A stretch of 44,601 nt of DNA, taken from Chlorokybus atmophyticus (lineage: Eukaryota; Streptophyta; Chlorokybophyceae; Chlorokybales; Chlorokybaceae). Below the pieces are notes generated by a model that worked only from the letters and a program-made list of their open reading frames with translations, was not told the DNA's origin and did no database searches. The translations under genes were made by a program, and so were the position numbers. The DNA lies in the NCBI GenBank assembly GCA_009103225.1, contig RHPI01002699.1, positions 10,431-55,031 on the forward strand. The letters are read 5' to 3'. Positions within the stretch are counted from its first letter, which is position 1; each line of letters starts with the position of its first letter. This document shows positions 10,040 through 19,028 of the stretch, piece after piece.

Positions 10040-11190
10040 CCTATGCACTCCGCCATTGCAGGAGGAACTGCATTCCCTATCATAACGGCCAAGGTCATTT
10101 ATAGCACTCCGAGCACTGTTTGCCATGCAGCAATGCCGCCCCTAGTGCTTGGAAGGCCACAGACCGGGTACATTTGCTGTGGCGCGTTTGATGTCACGAT
10201 CGTCTTCTTCGCGCTAGCGGACAGGTGCGGCGATAGCAATCCAATCGCCTTGCCCGCGTGCGAGCAGCGTGCTGGTGGGTAGCTACCACTGGCTGTGTTT
10301 CAAATAGACGGTGTCGGAAGGTTGATAGGCCAAGCATTGTGCCACAAAGGGAGATTGGGTCTGAATGAGGAAGCTGCTTCTTAGTACATTCTCAATCACA
10401 AAGTTGACCTGGCCTGCAAGCAACAGATGTCGGACGAGCGGTATCATATTCTAGTGTGTCCAGAATGTGCCGCCCATTGAGGAGTCGGGATAGCACTTGA
10501 GTAGGCCTGGCATGGTGTACTGGCCCATATGAGCTCGTACTCGCTCAGTTCTCCTGCACTCAAGGTGCATACATTGCGGTGTATAAAGGGCAGCGGGTAC
10601 TCAGAGGAGGGACTTATGTCCATCCCGGTCACGTCAAAGCCTGCGTGATATAGATCGACAATGGCACCGCCACCGCCGCAAAATAGGTTGAGTGCCCTTG
10701 GTCTGCGTGTGCGTCCAAGCTTGTTGTCAAATGGCATGTATGTGATCAAGGCTGGCCGTGGTGCTGGCCAGGGACTAACAATGATACCGTCCGAGCTTGT
10801 TTTGCAACGATCATTCTCCCCTCTGGCGCGCAAAACATGGCGTGCCACGTCAACTGATGTGTACGCGAATACGGTGTGCCCTTTAATGTTGATGGTTTAT
10901 GATCGATCACCGTCGTCGAATACAATACGGTGCTGCCCTGCAAAGCTATCCGCCATTGCACCATGCATATATGATGCGTCCTCAATCTTGCACGCCAAGA
11001 AGCAATGCTGACCTGACGCTTGCTTGAATAATAATAATAATTCCACAACGCCCGCGTACTATTCCCCATCTAGCGGCCAATGCACCATGACACTCACACC
11101 GATCAGCTGCTCGCATCCCATCCTTAACTGCGTTCCGCAGCCGATGCAGTGCGCTTTCCAATGGTCGATGGTCTGCCTCCTCCAGCGGCT
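10040..11190 (-). pseudogene. Phage-type C5 cytosine DNA methyltransferase with Tudor-like N-terminal motif, broken
   Basis: Read on the minus strand, all diagnostic C5-methyltransferase motifs occur in order: motif I LFCGGGGA (SAM binding) at ~10686-10660; motif IV ASTPCQAYS with the catalytic Cys at ~10521-10495; motif VI FVIENV at 10402-10385; motif VIII RHRLFE at 10316-10299; motif X GNAVPP at 10077-10060. The compact spacing, with a short target-recognition region between VIII and X, resembles bacteriophage enzymes rather than plant MET1, CMT or DRM. Upstream, VMVHWPLDGE, a stop, then YAGVV and HRIVFDDGD resemble the Tudor-like WPLDxxWYxGxV...YDDGD signature, with the expected Trp codon read as TAG. 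The motifs fall in three frames with several stops, so the copy is probably dead. Unrecognised introns could explain some, not all, of the breaks. Confidence 0.75.
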
Positions 11191-12842
11191 AGGGGGTGGA
11201 ACTGCCCACACCCACATCGCGGAAGACTGCTCTGAACGCGACAACAGCTTCAACATTGGGGCAGACTGCCGGCTTCAACTTGCAGCGGGTGGGGTAAGGT
11301 AGGTGCAGAAGCCACATCGGTTGTTGCACTGTGCTGTGGTCTCGCCGGTTGCGGCAAGAAGGATTGTTGCCCTGCAATCACCGATGCTGCTCGTGGAGGA
11401 GACGGCAGTGCATGAAGGACTAGTGCCGTGGAAGGTGGATGCGCTCTGACTGTGAGGGGAGCAAGTGCGGCAGGTGAGACCACTTGTGCATGCAACAAGG
11501 GGGGCTGTATATATGACCCATGATAACATGGCTCACAATGTTGCAATTAGTGAATATAAGCTTATGCATGTGCCTGACGCATCGGTACCAAGGCACAATC
11601 ATAAAAGACAGCAACTTACCTCAATGGCCCGTGGGCTGCATGGAGCAGGGGAAGCCATGGGGGTTGACAAGGTGGTATTTGGTGCACCCTCCTCGCCACC
11701 CTCAATCGCAGACTCGTCACGGCGATCGTGAGCCATGGGCATAGGATGCGCCACTACCCCAATAGACATGTCGGGATATAACAGGCCAACATGCATGTTA
11801 AACTGATGCCGCATTGCCGCCGCGCTCATTAGCAAGTGGGATAAAAGGACCAGTTGATGGGATTGAATCTAGGCTTGCATAGGAGCTCCAACATGACCTA
11901 GTGTATTGCGGTGATGTCTACCCATCACATATGGATTAGCTGCATGCTTGCGACACTTCAATTGCAACAGTCAACTGCGTCACACCGTCATAAGTTGGTT
12001 GCTTCAAAAAGTCACCTACGGCATTGGTGGTTGATGCACGCATAGGTGCATGGACTGCATCATTGCTTGTTGATGCACTACTAGTTAAATGCCGGACGAA
12101 TGGCCACGCGCTCCTGTGCTCAAACCAAGCCTATTCCGTTCGGCACGCGCGCGCGACTTCGCACGCTCACGCACATCCTAGCATGCTAAGGTCGGCATGC
12201 ATTGAAGGTGCATGCAGTCAACATGCACAGCGAGATTGGCAACAACATACCGCCGCCCAGCTCTGTCTATTTGCTCTGGCTTCCGCACTGGGCTTGACTA
12301 TGGGGTGGGTATGAGGGAATAGTGGAGGCCTGTAGCCACGCTACATGTATCACATGAACTGCGCCGTAAACGTAGTGCTCTTGCAAGGAAATGCAGGTGA
12401 CTTTTAAGCGTACCTCTGCATTCGTTTATGCTTGTCCCCAAAGTTGCAATTGGTCCCGCATGGTTCTGACAAGGGGCTCCAAGGATTGCAGCTCTTGATC
12501 CACTCTTTGTTGCAGAAAGCGAGCCACCGAGCAGCTCTCTGTGTAAAGATGGTCCTGGATGGCTTGCCTACTAGTTTGTCCAATGTTGGTGATGCATGTT
12601 GAAGAGCCCCATTGCTGACGCCTCCCATGATCCATGACATGGCGCCCGATATTTGCTGGCTTCGCTGCTTGAACTCTTACGACCACAACTTCTTGCAAGA
12701 TGTGCCACGCCGCCGCCGCCGTCGCCTCCTCCTACTCCTGGTCCTCCGCCTCCTAGTCGAACCCGGTCCACCATGCCTGACATTCGACCCGTTATCGACC
12801 TGATGCCCCTGCGTGCCATCATCCGGCCATTAATGAAGCTGT
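11191..12842 (-). other. Probable 5' part of the methyltransferase gene: coiled-coil and Pro/Ala-rich pieces
   Basis: On the minus strand several open pieces precede the methyltransferase. At ~12820-12720 a Gly-rich start reads SITGRMSGMVDRVRLGGGG. At ~12600-12426 a helical segment reads SRQAIQDHLYTESCSVARF and continues with regular charged/hydrophobic spacing. At ~11835-11620 an exon ends at a consensus donor (attgag|gtaagt). At ~11500-11250 lies a Pro/Ala-rich linker. Order and strand are consistent with one long gene ending in the methyltransferase, but exon joints could not be proved and no family is recognised. Confidence 0.35.
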
Positions 12843-12904
12843 TTGGGTGAGTGCACGCTAACTCCCATTAGGGCTAGTCGAGCAATAACTAACCATAACT
12901 CTAA

Positions 12905-13060
12905 TCCACGGATGGTACGACAGAGCGATTGTACGACAATGGCTGGGGTTGGACGAGAGATGCCTCTGTCGTACCATAAATGTTACGCCCAAGCCATTGC
13001 TACCCTTGGTTGTACGAAGCATGGATGGTACAAATGCATAAGTCGTACCATCCACCATAC
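12905..13060. repeat. GTACGAC/GTACCAT inverted repeats
   Basis: Perfect 14-bp arms at 12912-12925 and 12964-12977 enclose a 38-base loop. A second pair, ggatggtac at 13023-13031 with gtaccatcc at 13045-13053, follows. The sequence style matches the hairpins at 3904-4010 and 7977-7994. It lies in the presumed divergent promoter area of the large element. Confidence 0.7.
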
Positions 13061-13171
13061 GAGAGAAGGACGCACTACAAGTGCGACTCAAGTGCGGGAC
13101 ACTAAACATTTAAACCCGCCTCATTTTCGTTTTTGCGCCTCGTGCATTTGGGCGGGCCAACTGACGGCGGC

Positions 13172-13187
13172 CATGGTCACAAGGTAC
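13172..13187 (+). repeat. hAT left terminal inverted repeat
   Basis: Sixteen bases that pair with 16369-16384 with one mismatch. They are preceded immediately by the 8-bp duplication at 13164-13171. Confidence 0.92.
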
Positions 13188-13291
13188 GCGACTTTTAGAC
13201 CAATAGTACGCGTTTGGACGCGTACAGAGACCCCGCGTACCTAATACGCAGTCTGTACGCAGTCTGTACGCCAGTGTAACTGGGTTACGCT

Positions 13292-13339
13292 CCAGTTACG
13301 CTGAGATACAGCTTAGCACTGTATCTCAACCGTAACTGG
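13292..13339. repeat. Subterminal hairpin inside the hAT element
   Basis: Two stacked stems: ccagttacg pairs with cgtaactgg, and gagatacag pairs with ctgtatctc, around a ~7-base loop. Extra gtaactgg/agtgtaact copies flank it. Subterminal repeats of this kind are often transposase-binding sites in hAT elements; that role is inferred here. Confidence 0.75.
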
Positions 13340-13627
13340 TCAGTCTAGTGTAACTAGGCGGCGGTGCAGGCAACATAGTTGGCGGCAGCGGCGGCGTTAG
13401 CGGCGGCAGGCAGGTGGGAACGGCGCTCCTTTAGCTGCAAGCTTCATCTCTCAAGCTACTGTAGCTGCGCCTGATAGCCATTAGCTACAAGGTGTGTGCG
13501 TGGGTATGCACTGGTTGCCTGCATGCTTGGCTATGCGCCCATCATACATCATGCAGCCTGCAAGTCATACCATCAACGTGCTATATGTGATTTGCATGTG
13601 TTCATAATAGTGTTTGTTTATGTTAGA

Positions 13628-16146
13628 ATGACGCAAAGTGCGCTGTGGAAGCACGTCGACATAATAGAGAAAAAGCCTCATGGCAACTTTCGTGTGAGGT
13701 GTGTTTATTGCGAGCACGAGTGGACAGGAAGTGTTTCACGTATTGGTGCCCATCTGAGTGGTGAACGTGGAGTCACCAAGTGCACAACCCCTCCCGAGGA
13801 GATCGTCTTGCAACTTACACAAGCCAAGAAAGACAAGGAGAAAGAGGGTGAGAAGAGGAGGAGGTTGGACTTGCTAGATCAACTCACATCCGCCATTGGG
13901 GATGCTGGTGCAGGTACTTGAATGCATGCGTGCATGCATTGAAGCTTGGCAAGCAGTGGTGCTGCTCATCACGCATCAAATCAATCACATTGTGCTATAG
14001 ATTCAAGCGCCACCGTTCCTTCTAGTCAACAACAAACTCTTGATGCAACTTTCAAGCGTGGGGATAAAGCGCATGTGGATGAAGCCATTGCTCGGTTTTT
14101 CTTCAGCAATGGCATCCCCTTCAACGTGGCAAGGTCCCCTTACTTTATCGCAGCAATGAAAGCGGTTGGCAAGTTTGGCGCTTCATATACCCCTCCCTCA
14201 TCCGAGGCGCTTCGCACAACCTTGTTGGAAAAGGAGTATGCTAGGGTGAATGGCGAACTTGCAGTCATCAAGGACTCAACACGAGAAACCTCATGCACAA
14301 TTGCTAGCGATGGATGGTCGGACACGTCCAACCGTCCATTGTTGAATGTGCTCATGGTGAGTCCTAAAGGAGAAGTTTTTCTTCAAGCAATCAACACGGA
14401 AGGGAAGGAGAAGACGGCGGAGTATGTATCCGAGCAGCTGATCTCCACCATTGATGAAGTAAGTGGTGCACTCGTTCATTGCCATTATAGATTGTGTACA
14501 CAACCATGCTAAGTAACACATGCAAGCACTGACTGGCAGCACTTTATGAGCACATGCATCACACGCGCATGCTCATGCTCGCACCCGACACAAGTACGCA
14601 TGCGTGTGACACATGCATGCACTGACTGGCAGCACTTTGTGAGCACATGCATTACACGCGCATGCTCATGCTCGCACACAACACAAGTACTTATGCGTGT
14701 GACACATGCACGCACTGACTGGCAGCACTTTGTGAGCACATGCATCACACACGCATGCTCATACACGCACACAACACAAGTACTTATGTGTGTAACTTGC
14801 AGGTGGGGTCCGCGAATGTGATACAAGTTGTCATGGACAATGCAAGCGTGTGCGTAGCTGCTGCACGTCTGATCACTAGCGAATACCCGCACATCACATG
14901 GACGCCGTGCACCGCGCATTGCTTGGACTTATTGCTTGAGGATATAGGCAAGTTGGAGTGGGTTAAAAGCGTGGTGGCTGATGGCAAACGCATAGTGAAG
15001 TTCATTACCAACCACCATCGTTCCTTGGCCATCTTCCGCTCCAAAGCCAAGCTAGAGCTGCTCAAGCCAGGTGAAATAGCATGCGTGCATGTGTGTAGTT
15101 AGAGATCAACTTAGTACAAGCGCAAGATTAATGGTAGACAGCAACCATGTGAAATTGCAGCTGATTGCCCGCGCATGCATGCATGCTCATGTCATGCGCG
15201 TGCTTGTTTGCTCATAGCTACTTGTTGTGCAGGAGATACTCGCTTCGCAACGTCATTCATAACTCTTGCAAGGCTAGTCGAGGTCAAAGACGCTCTCGAC
15301 GAGGTGGTGGTGAGCAGGGACTGGAAGGCTTGGGCCGACAAGGGTGTGCATAAGCAAGAAGCTGCTGCAGTCAGAGCGTTGATCTTGGCACCAGATTTCT
15401 GGTCACAAGTGGCATTAGTGAATGCGGTGTCGGCCCCCATCGTGGATCTGCTGCGTTTGGTTGATGGGAACTTGCCCACCATAGGCAAAGTGTACGCCAA
15501 GATGTTTCGTGTTGGCGACCAGCTCAAGCATCTGAAGGGCATGACTGAACAACAACGACTTGATGTGCGCGCCTGTTGGAGGGACAGGTGGATCATGCTG
15601 CATAGTGACATGCATGCAGCAGGCTATGTGCTGGATCCCGAATATTGGGGTCATGAGCAGCACACCAATGAGGAAGTTATGGAAGGCTTTGCAACGATGG
15701 TGGAGAGGGTCCTGCAGTCCCATGACAAGGTTGACTTGGCGTTGCAACAGCTACACATGTACCGAAGTAAGATGGGGCTGTTCGGCAAAGAGGCAGTGCA
15801 ACGAGCGGCTCTCACAATGCCCGCGCATGCTTGGTGGCACATGTATGGTGGTAGTGTACCCGAGTTGCAGCAGCTAGCGATGCGCGTGTTGGCTCAACCA
15901 TCATCAGCTTGTAGCTGTGAGAGATCCTGGAGCACGTACGACTTCATCCACTCAAAGAGAAGGAATCGGCTGCAAGCACGCAGGGCAGAGAAGTTGGTGT
16001 TTGTCTTCACCAACTTGAGGCAGCTGAAGAAGATCCACAACCCACATTATGTGCAGGAGTTTGTTGAGTGGGAGGCAGACTCTGATGTGGACGTGTTGTC
16101 TAGTAATGATGATGAGGGGGGCGAGTCTGATGATTACTCGGTGTAA
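13628..16146 (+). CDS. hAT-family transposase (BED finger, DUF659, dimerisation domain)
   Basis: The enzyme would bind the element ends and carry out cut-and-paste transposition in the nucleus. Exon 1 starts with MTQSALWKHVDIIEKK and holds a BED-type zinc finger (RCVYCEHEWTGSVSRIGAHL...). Exon 2 (~13950-14458) contains the DUF659 region with CTIASDGWSDTSNRPLLNVL. Exon 3 (14803-15070) contains VVMDNASVCVAAARL and TPCTAHCLDLLLEDIG. Exon 4 (15233-16146) ends in the hAT dimerisation motif SACSCERSWSTYDFIHSKRR followed by NLRQLKK and an acidic tail. Introns 14459-14802 and 15071-15232 fit GT-AG and preserve frame. The exon 1-2 junction (13914-~13950) is very short and the phases do not join cleanly, so it may hide a frameshift. 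The copy is otherwise free of stops and could still be nearly functional. Confidence 0.9.
14516..14800 (+). repeat. 93-bp tandem repeat, three copies, in a transposase intron
   Basis: The landmark actgactggcagcactt starts at 14528, 14621 and 14714, giving a 93-bp period. Copies differ by a few substitutions. The array fills almost all of the intron 14459-14802 and the last copy supplies the splice acceptor (taacttgcag). Units are rich in alternating gcatgc/cacgcg steps. Confidence 0.92.
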
Positions 16147-16368
16147 CTAGGCAGACACATGTGATGGGCTATGTCTGCACACATGCTTCGCTGTAACATA
16201 GTGTTCTCTGCTCATTGTTTACTGTTGTGCACATGTACGCAAGTAGCATGCTTGATGCTCGTGAAGCAACACGACAAAACTGCCACTGTAGCGTACTGCC
16301 ACGTACTGGCATAAATGGGTACATGTATGTACGCGTACACCACCGCTCACGTACTAAACGCGTACTGT

Positions 16369-16384
16369 GTACCATGTGACCATG
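16369..16384 (-). repeat. hAT right terminal inverted repeat
   Basis: This is the inverted copy of 13172-13187 (15/16). It is followed immediately by ACGGCGGC at 16385-16392, identical to the duplication on the left. Confidence 0.92.
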
Positions 16385-16457
16385 ACGGCGGCAGCATTGG
16401 ATGCGGCAGCGCCACCATCAGCTAAGCAGGCTGCACCCAATTATCAGTTAGAGAGAG

Positions 16458-18274
16458 ATGCCTCGTGGTCCATCTGTAGGTGCACCTCGACGTGGAGGTC
16501 GGCACCCCAAGTCCACATTGCCCCCAGTGTTCAACCAGGCAACCGTCGCCAACCAGCAGCAGCTACTCTTGGCCAACCTATCGCACCAACACCCCGCGCT
16601 AACGCCCAGCCCATCACAACAACTCCATCTGACACATCAGTCGCAGGGGCAAGCTAGAATGCATACGTACTTGATGCACTGTGCATGTTGCTTCTTGCTC
16701 AACTTCAAACTTTGATCCTGCTTCTTTCATGACTGGCACAGTGACTCGCTGCATGCGTTTTAAATACACTGTGCACGTTGCTTCTTGCTTAACTGTGAGG
16801 ATTGCATCTTTCATGGCTGGTAGCATGACTCACGTGGTTGTGCTTGCAGAGGGTCGATTGGAACCCCCAACCCAAACGCATTGGCCATGGCGTAGCAACC
16901 TCGGCCGTCAGCAACCCTTCCCCAAGCAAGTTGAAGGTTGGCAACGAGGTAAGCACTGTGTGACATTGTGACAATGTATGTAACGGACAGCATTCGTGAG
17001 ATGCCGTTGTTGAAGTCACAAACGGCCACTGGGCAGAGAGTCACGGTTAGCCCAAGGAGGACACTATTCGTAACGCCATGTGTGAGGTGCTTTGAATGCT
17101 TCATGACCTTACTGCACCGTGATATTGACCAACCTGCCCGTGACAGGTAGTTAGCTTGACCATAATGACGAGGCCGATGCGGCCAAGTTCTATGAGGTGT
17201 ACTGGACGCCCAAGGAGTGCCCCTTCTATTGAAGTGTCGCCCTTGAACAAAGCTACGCAGGTCCGTTTGAGAACGTCACCAAGGTCAACCGTGTCCTTGA
17301 GAAGGAGTACAAGTGGACACTGTTTAACAGCGACAAGCGCAAGTGAGTTGGGTCCCTCACCACCATGTCTGCTATGCAACACTGCCTTCTTACTCAGCCT
17401 CCATACACACGTACGCATCTCGCCTATTGTGACCGATCCAATCAGGCACATCGACGCCCCAGTGGACCCCAAGACCCCAAGAGCCCAGATGCGCAACGCG
17501 CTCTAAAGTAAGTCACAGGCACTATTCTAGTGCAGGCTCAACTCAAACTATATCGTGACTAATGCCTTGTTGTATGACTCTCGCAGACAAGTCATGGCGG
17601 GAATTTAAGGTGACCGACAATGCAAACCTGAAGCGGAGGAGATGCATCCATGAATGGGGCAATCCCTATAATCTGGCAATGACCGTGCAATGCTGGTCTT
17701 ACGCCGTCACTACACCTGGTAGCCTGCAGCTGACAATCAATCACCTCGCATACCTGTTGCTTACGGTGAGCACTCTGAACTGAATTACTAGCAATTTAGG
17801 AATGCTGTAGCCCCAAACTACAGGCTTACAGACGCGCTGCAATGCATAGTGGCTTCCAATGCCACTAAAACATGCATGTAAACTACGCAGGTGGAGCGCA
17901 TCCCAAAGGGCAAGGATGGAGACCCTCTCCTAGCTGCCAGCATCGACACACATGAAGAGTACCTCAGCGAAATCAACACCGTGATCATGTCAATGAAGCG
18001 GGAGACGAGGCAACAATACGCAGCCCTCCAGCCATTCACCCTTATAAAACGCCGCACTGCATCTTGTATCAAATACCTGAAAGATCCCAATCGGCGCCAG
18101 CCGCAAGAGATAGTAACTCGTGACTCGCTTGCTAAGGCAGAAGCGGCATTAAATTGGCTGGCGCAACTGCTTGAGGAGGAGGAAGAGCAAGCTCTTGCGT
18201 CCCCTCTACATTCCCCAGCGCGTGGTGCTTTGTTCCATGATAACGTGCAAGGCGATGATGGAGAGGAGCTGTAG
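16458..18274 (+). pseudogene. Second gene of the inverted-repeat-bounded segment, unknown family, probably broken
   Basis: No family was recognised. A Pro/Gln-rich N-terminal exon starts at ATG 16458 (MPRGPSVGAPRRGGRHPKS...). Later exons follow good tgcag/ctcgcag acceptors. One at ~17155-17342 contains FYEVYWTPKECPFY, an in-frame TGA at 17230-17232, then AGPFENVTKVNRVLEKEYKW, and ends at a gtgagt donor. One at ~17588-17765 contains KSWREFKVTDNANLKRRRC and IHEWGNPYNLAMTVQCWSY. The last (17891-18274) reads MERIPKGKDGDPLLAASIDT and ends with an acidic, probably coiled-coil tail. A second stop (TAA near 17505) precedes another donor. The clear exon structure shows it once coded; two stops suggest decay. 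It may be the element's own transposition protein or cargo. Confidence 0.5.
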
Positions 18275-18661
18275 CGCAGTTGGTAGTCCGTTTAGCTAGT
18301 AGTGTACACAGCTGCAAGGCTCTTGTGACTTAGTGTTGTGCATCATAAACCAGCTCAGTCAATTGTCATTATGCTCATGCATGTGAAAACTTGCATCCCT
18401 ATGATATACAACAGAATTGCAGGCATTCAAGTCACATAATCCAACTACAATCCTTGGCAAGTGACTGAGAGACACTATACACACCTTTGATACCTGTACA
18501 CAGCGCAGGCACATAATGATGATGGCAGTTAGTGACAATCGCGTGTAGTCATGCTATGCAAATACATATAACGACAATTATGCATCAGTCACCTTTAGTT
18601 TCTGAAAGAATGCCTTATCTTGTCGACAATCACCTAATTGGTGCTTATGAATCAGGCTCAA
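18275..18661. other. Spacer between the second gene and the right-end array
   Basis: Nothing identifiable apart from a tRNA A-box-like string at ~18272-18283 without the rest of a tRNA. Presumably the 3' untranslated region of the preceding gene. Confidence 0.45.
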
Positions 18662-18925
18662 TCACCTGCGCTAGACTGGTGTGTAACCCTGCAGGTGCCT
18701 GTCACATAGGCTGAGTCACCTAAGTTAGACTAATGTGTAACTTGCAGGTGCCTGTTAATCAGTTATAGTCACCTGTTAAAGCCTGATGTGTAACTTACAG
18801 GTGCCCGTAATGAGGTCTAGTCAACTGGTAAGGCCTGATAAATTAATTTCAGGTGCCCGTAAATTAGTATTAGTCACCTGTTATGGCCTGATAAGTAACA
18901 GGAATTATACTCAGGTCCCTGTATT
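18662..18925 (+). repeat. ~53-bp tandem repeat, about five diverged copies
   Basis: Units begin tcacctg(t) and contain gcctgatgtgtaactt followed by caggtgcc(t/c)gt. Starts occur near 18662, 18715, 18768, 18820 and 18873. Divergence is moderate and lengths vary by a few bases. The array lies directly inside the right inverted repeat, as expected for subterminal repeats of a large DNA element. Confidence 0.8.
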
Positions 18926-19028
18926 GGGATTACAGGTGGATTGAGCCACGACAGTCTCAATAAGCATATTCTGGTGCACGGCCGTTGCCAATATTTAGTC
19001 GGCCGGTAGGGGAAACATTTTGCGACGA
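18904..19028 (-). repeat. Right inverted repeat of the ~9.6-kb element
   Basis: Inverted partner of 9439-9563. The 54-bp core (18975-19028) differs at two positions. The inner part (attatactcaggtccctgt) also matches. Weak relatives of the core occur further right at ~19324-19346 and ~19380-19410. Confidence 0.75.

Larger units (their letters stand above)
13172..16384 (+). mobile_element. hAT DNA transposon with intact ends and target duplication
   Basis: The element is 3,213 bp. Its left end CATGGTCACAAGGTAC (13172-13187) matches the inverted right end (16369-16384) at 15 of 16 bases. It is flanked by a perfect 8-bp direct duplication ACGGCGGC (13164-13171 and 16385-16392), the length made by hAT transposases. 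Internal tacgcgttt-type repeats lie near both ends. It encodes one transposase (13628-16146) of the matching family. The perfect duplication implies a fairly recent insertion, younger than the decayed element it landed in. Confidence 0.93.
9439..19028. mobile_element. Inverted-repeat-bounded segment carrying a methyltransferase and a second gene
   Basis: Two inverted ~125-bp repeats bound a 9.6-kb segment, about 6.4 kb without the nested hAT element at 13172-16384. Inside, a minus-strand gene series (from ~12,820 down to ~10,040) ends in a phage-type C5 DNA methyltransferase, and a plus-strand multi-exon gene (16458-18274) points the other way. Without the hAT insertion the two divergent genes would be ~0.4 kb apart. 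Repeats sit just inside both ends (9600-9800 and 18662-18925). All this looks like one large TIR element. No recognisable transposase of its own was found, and the outer ends and target duplication were not located. The alternative is two unrelated copies of a dispersed repeat: weak relatives of the repeat also occur at 19324-19410. Confidence 0.5.

Noticed and set aside
18268-18340. tRNA-like start with a perfect A-box (tagcgcagttgg)
   Set aside because: No B-box (GGTTCGANNCC) follows at the right distance, and the acceptor and anticodon stems do not pair.
9439-19028. Treating the outer inverted repeats as ends of the hAT element
   Set aside because: The hAT has its own 16-bp ends and a perfect 8-bp duplication at 13164-16392, so the outer repeats belong to something else.
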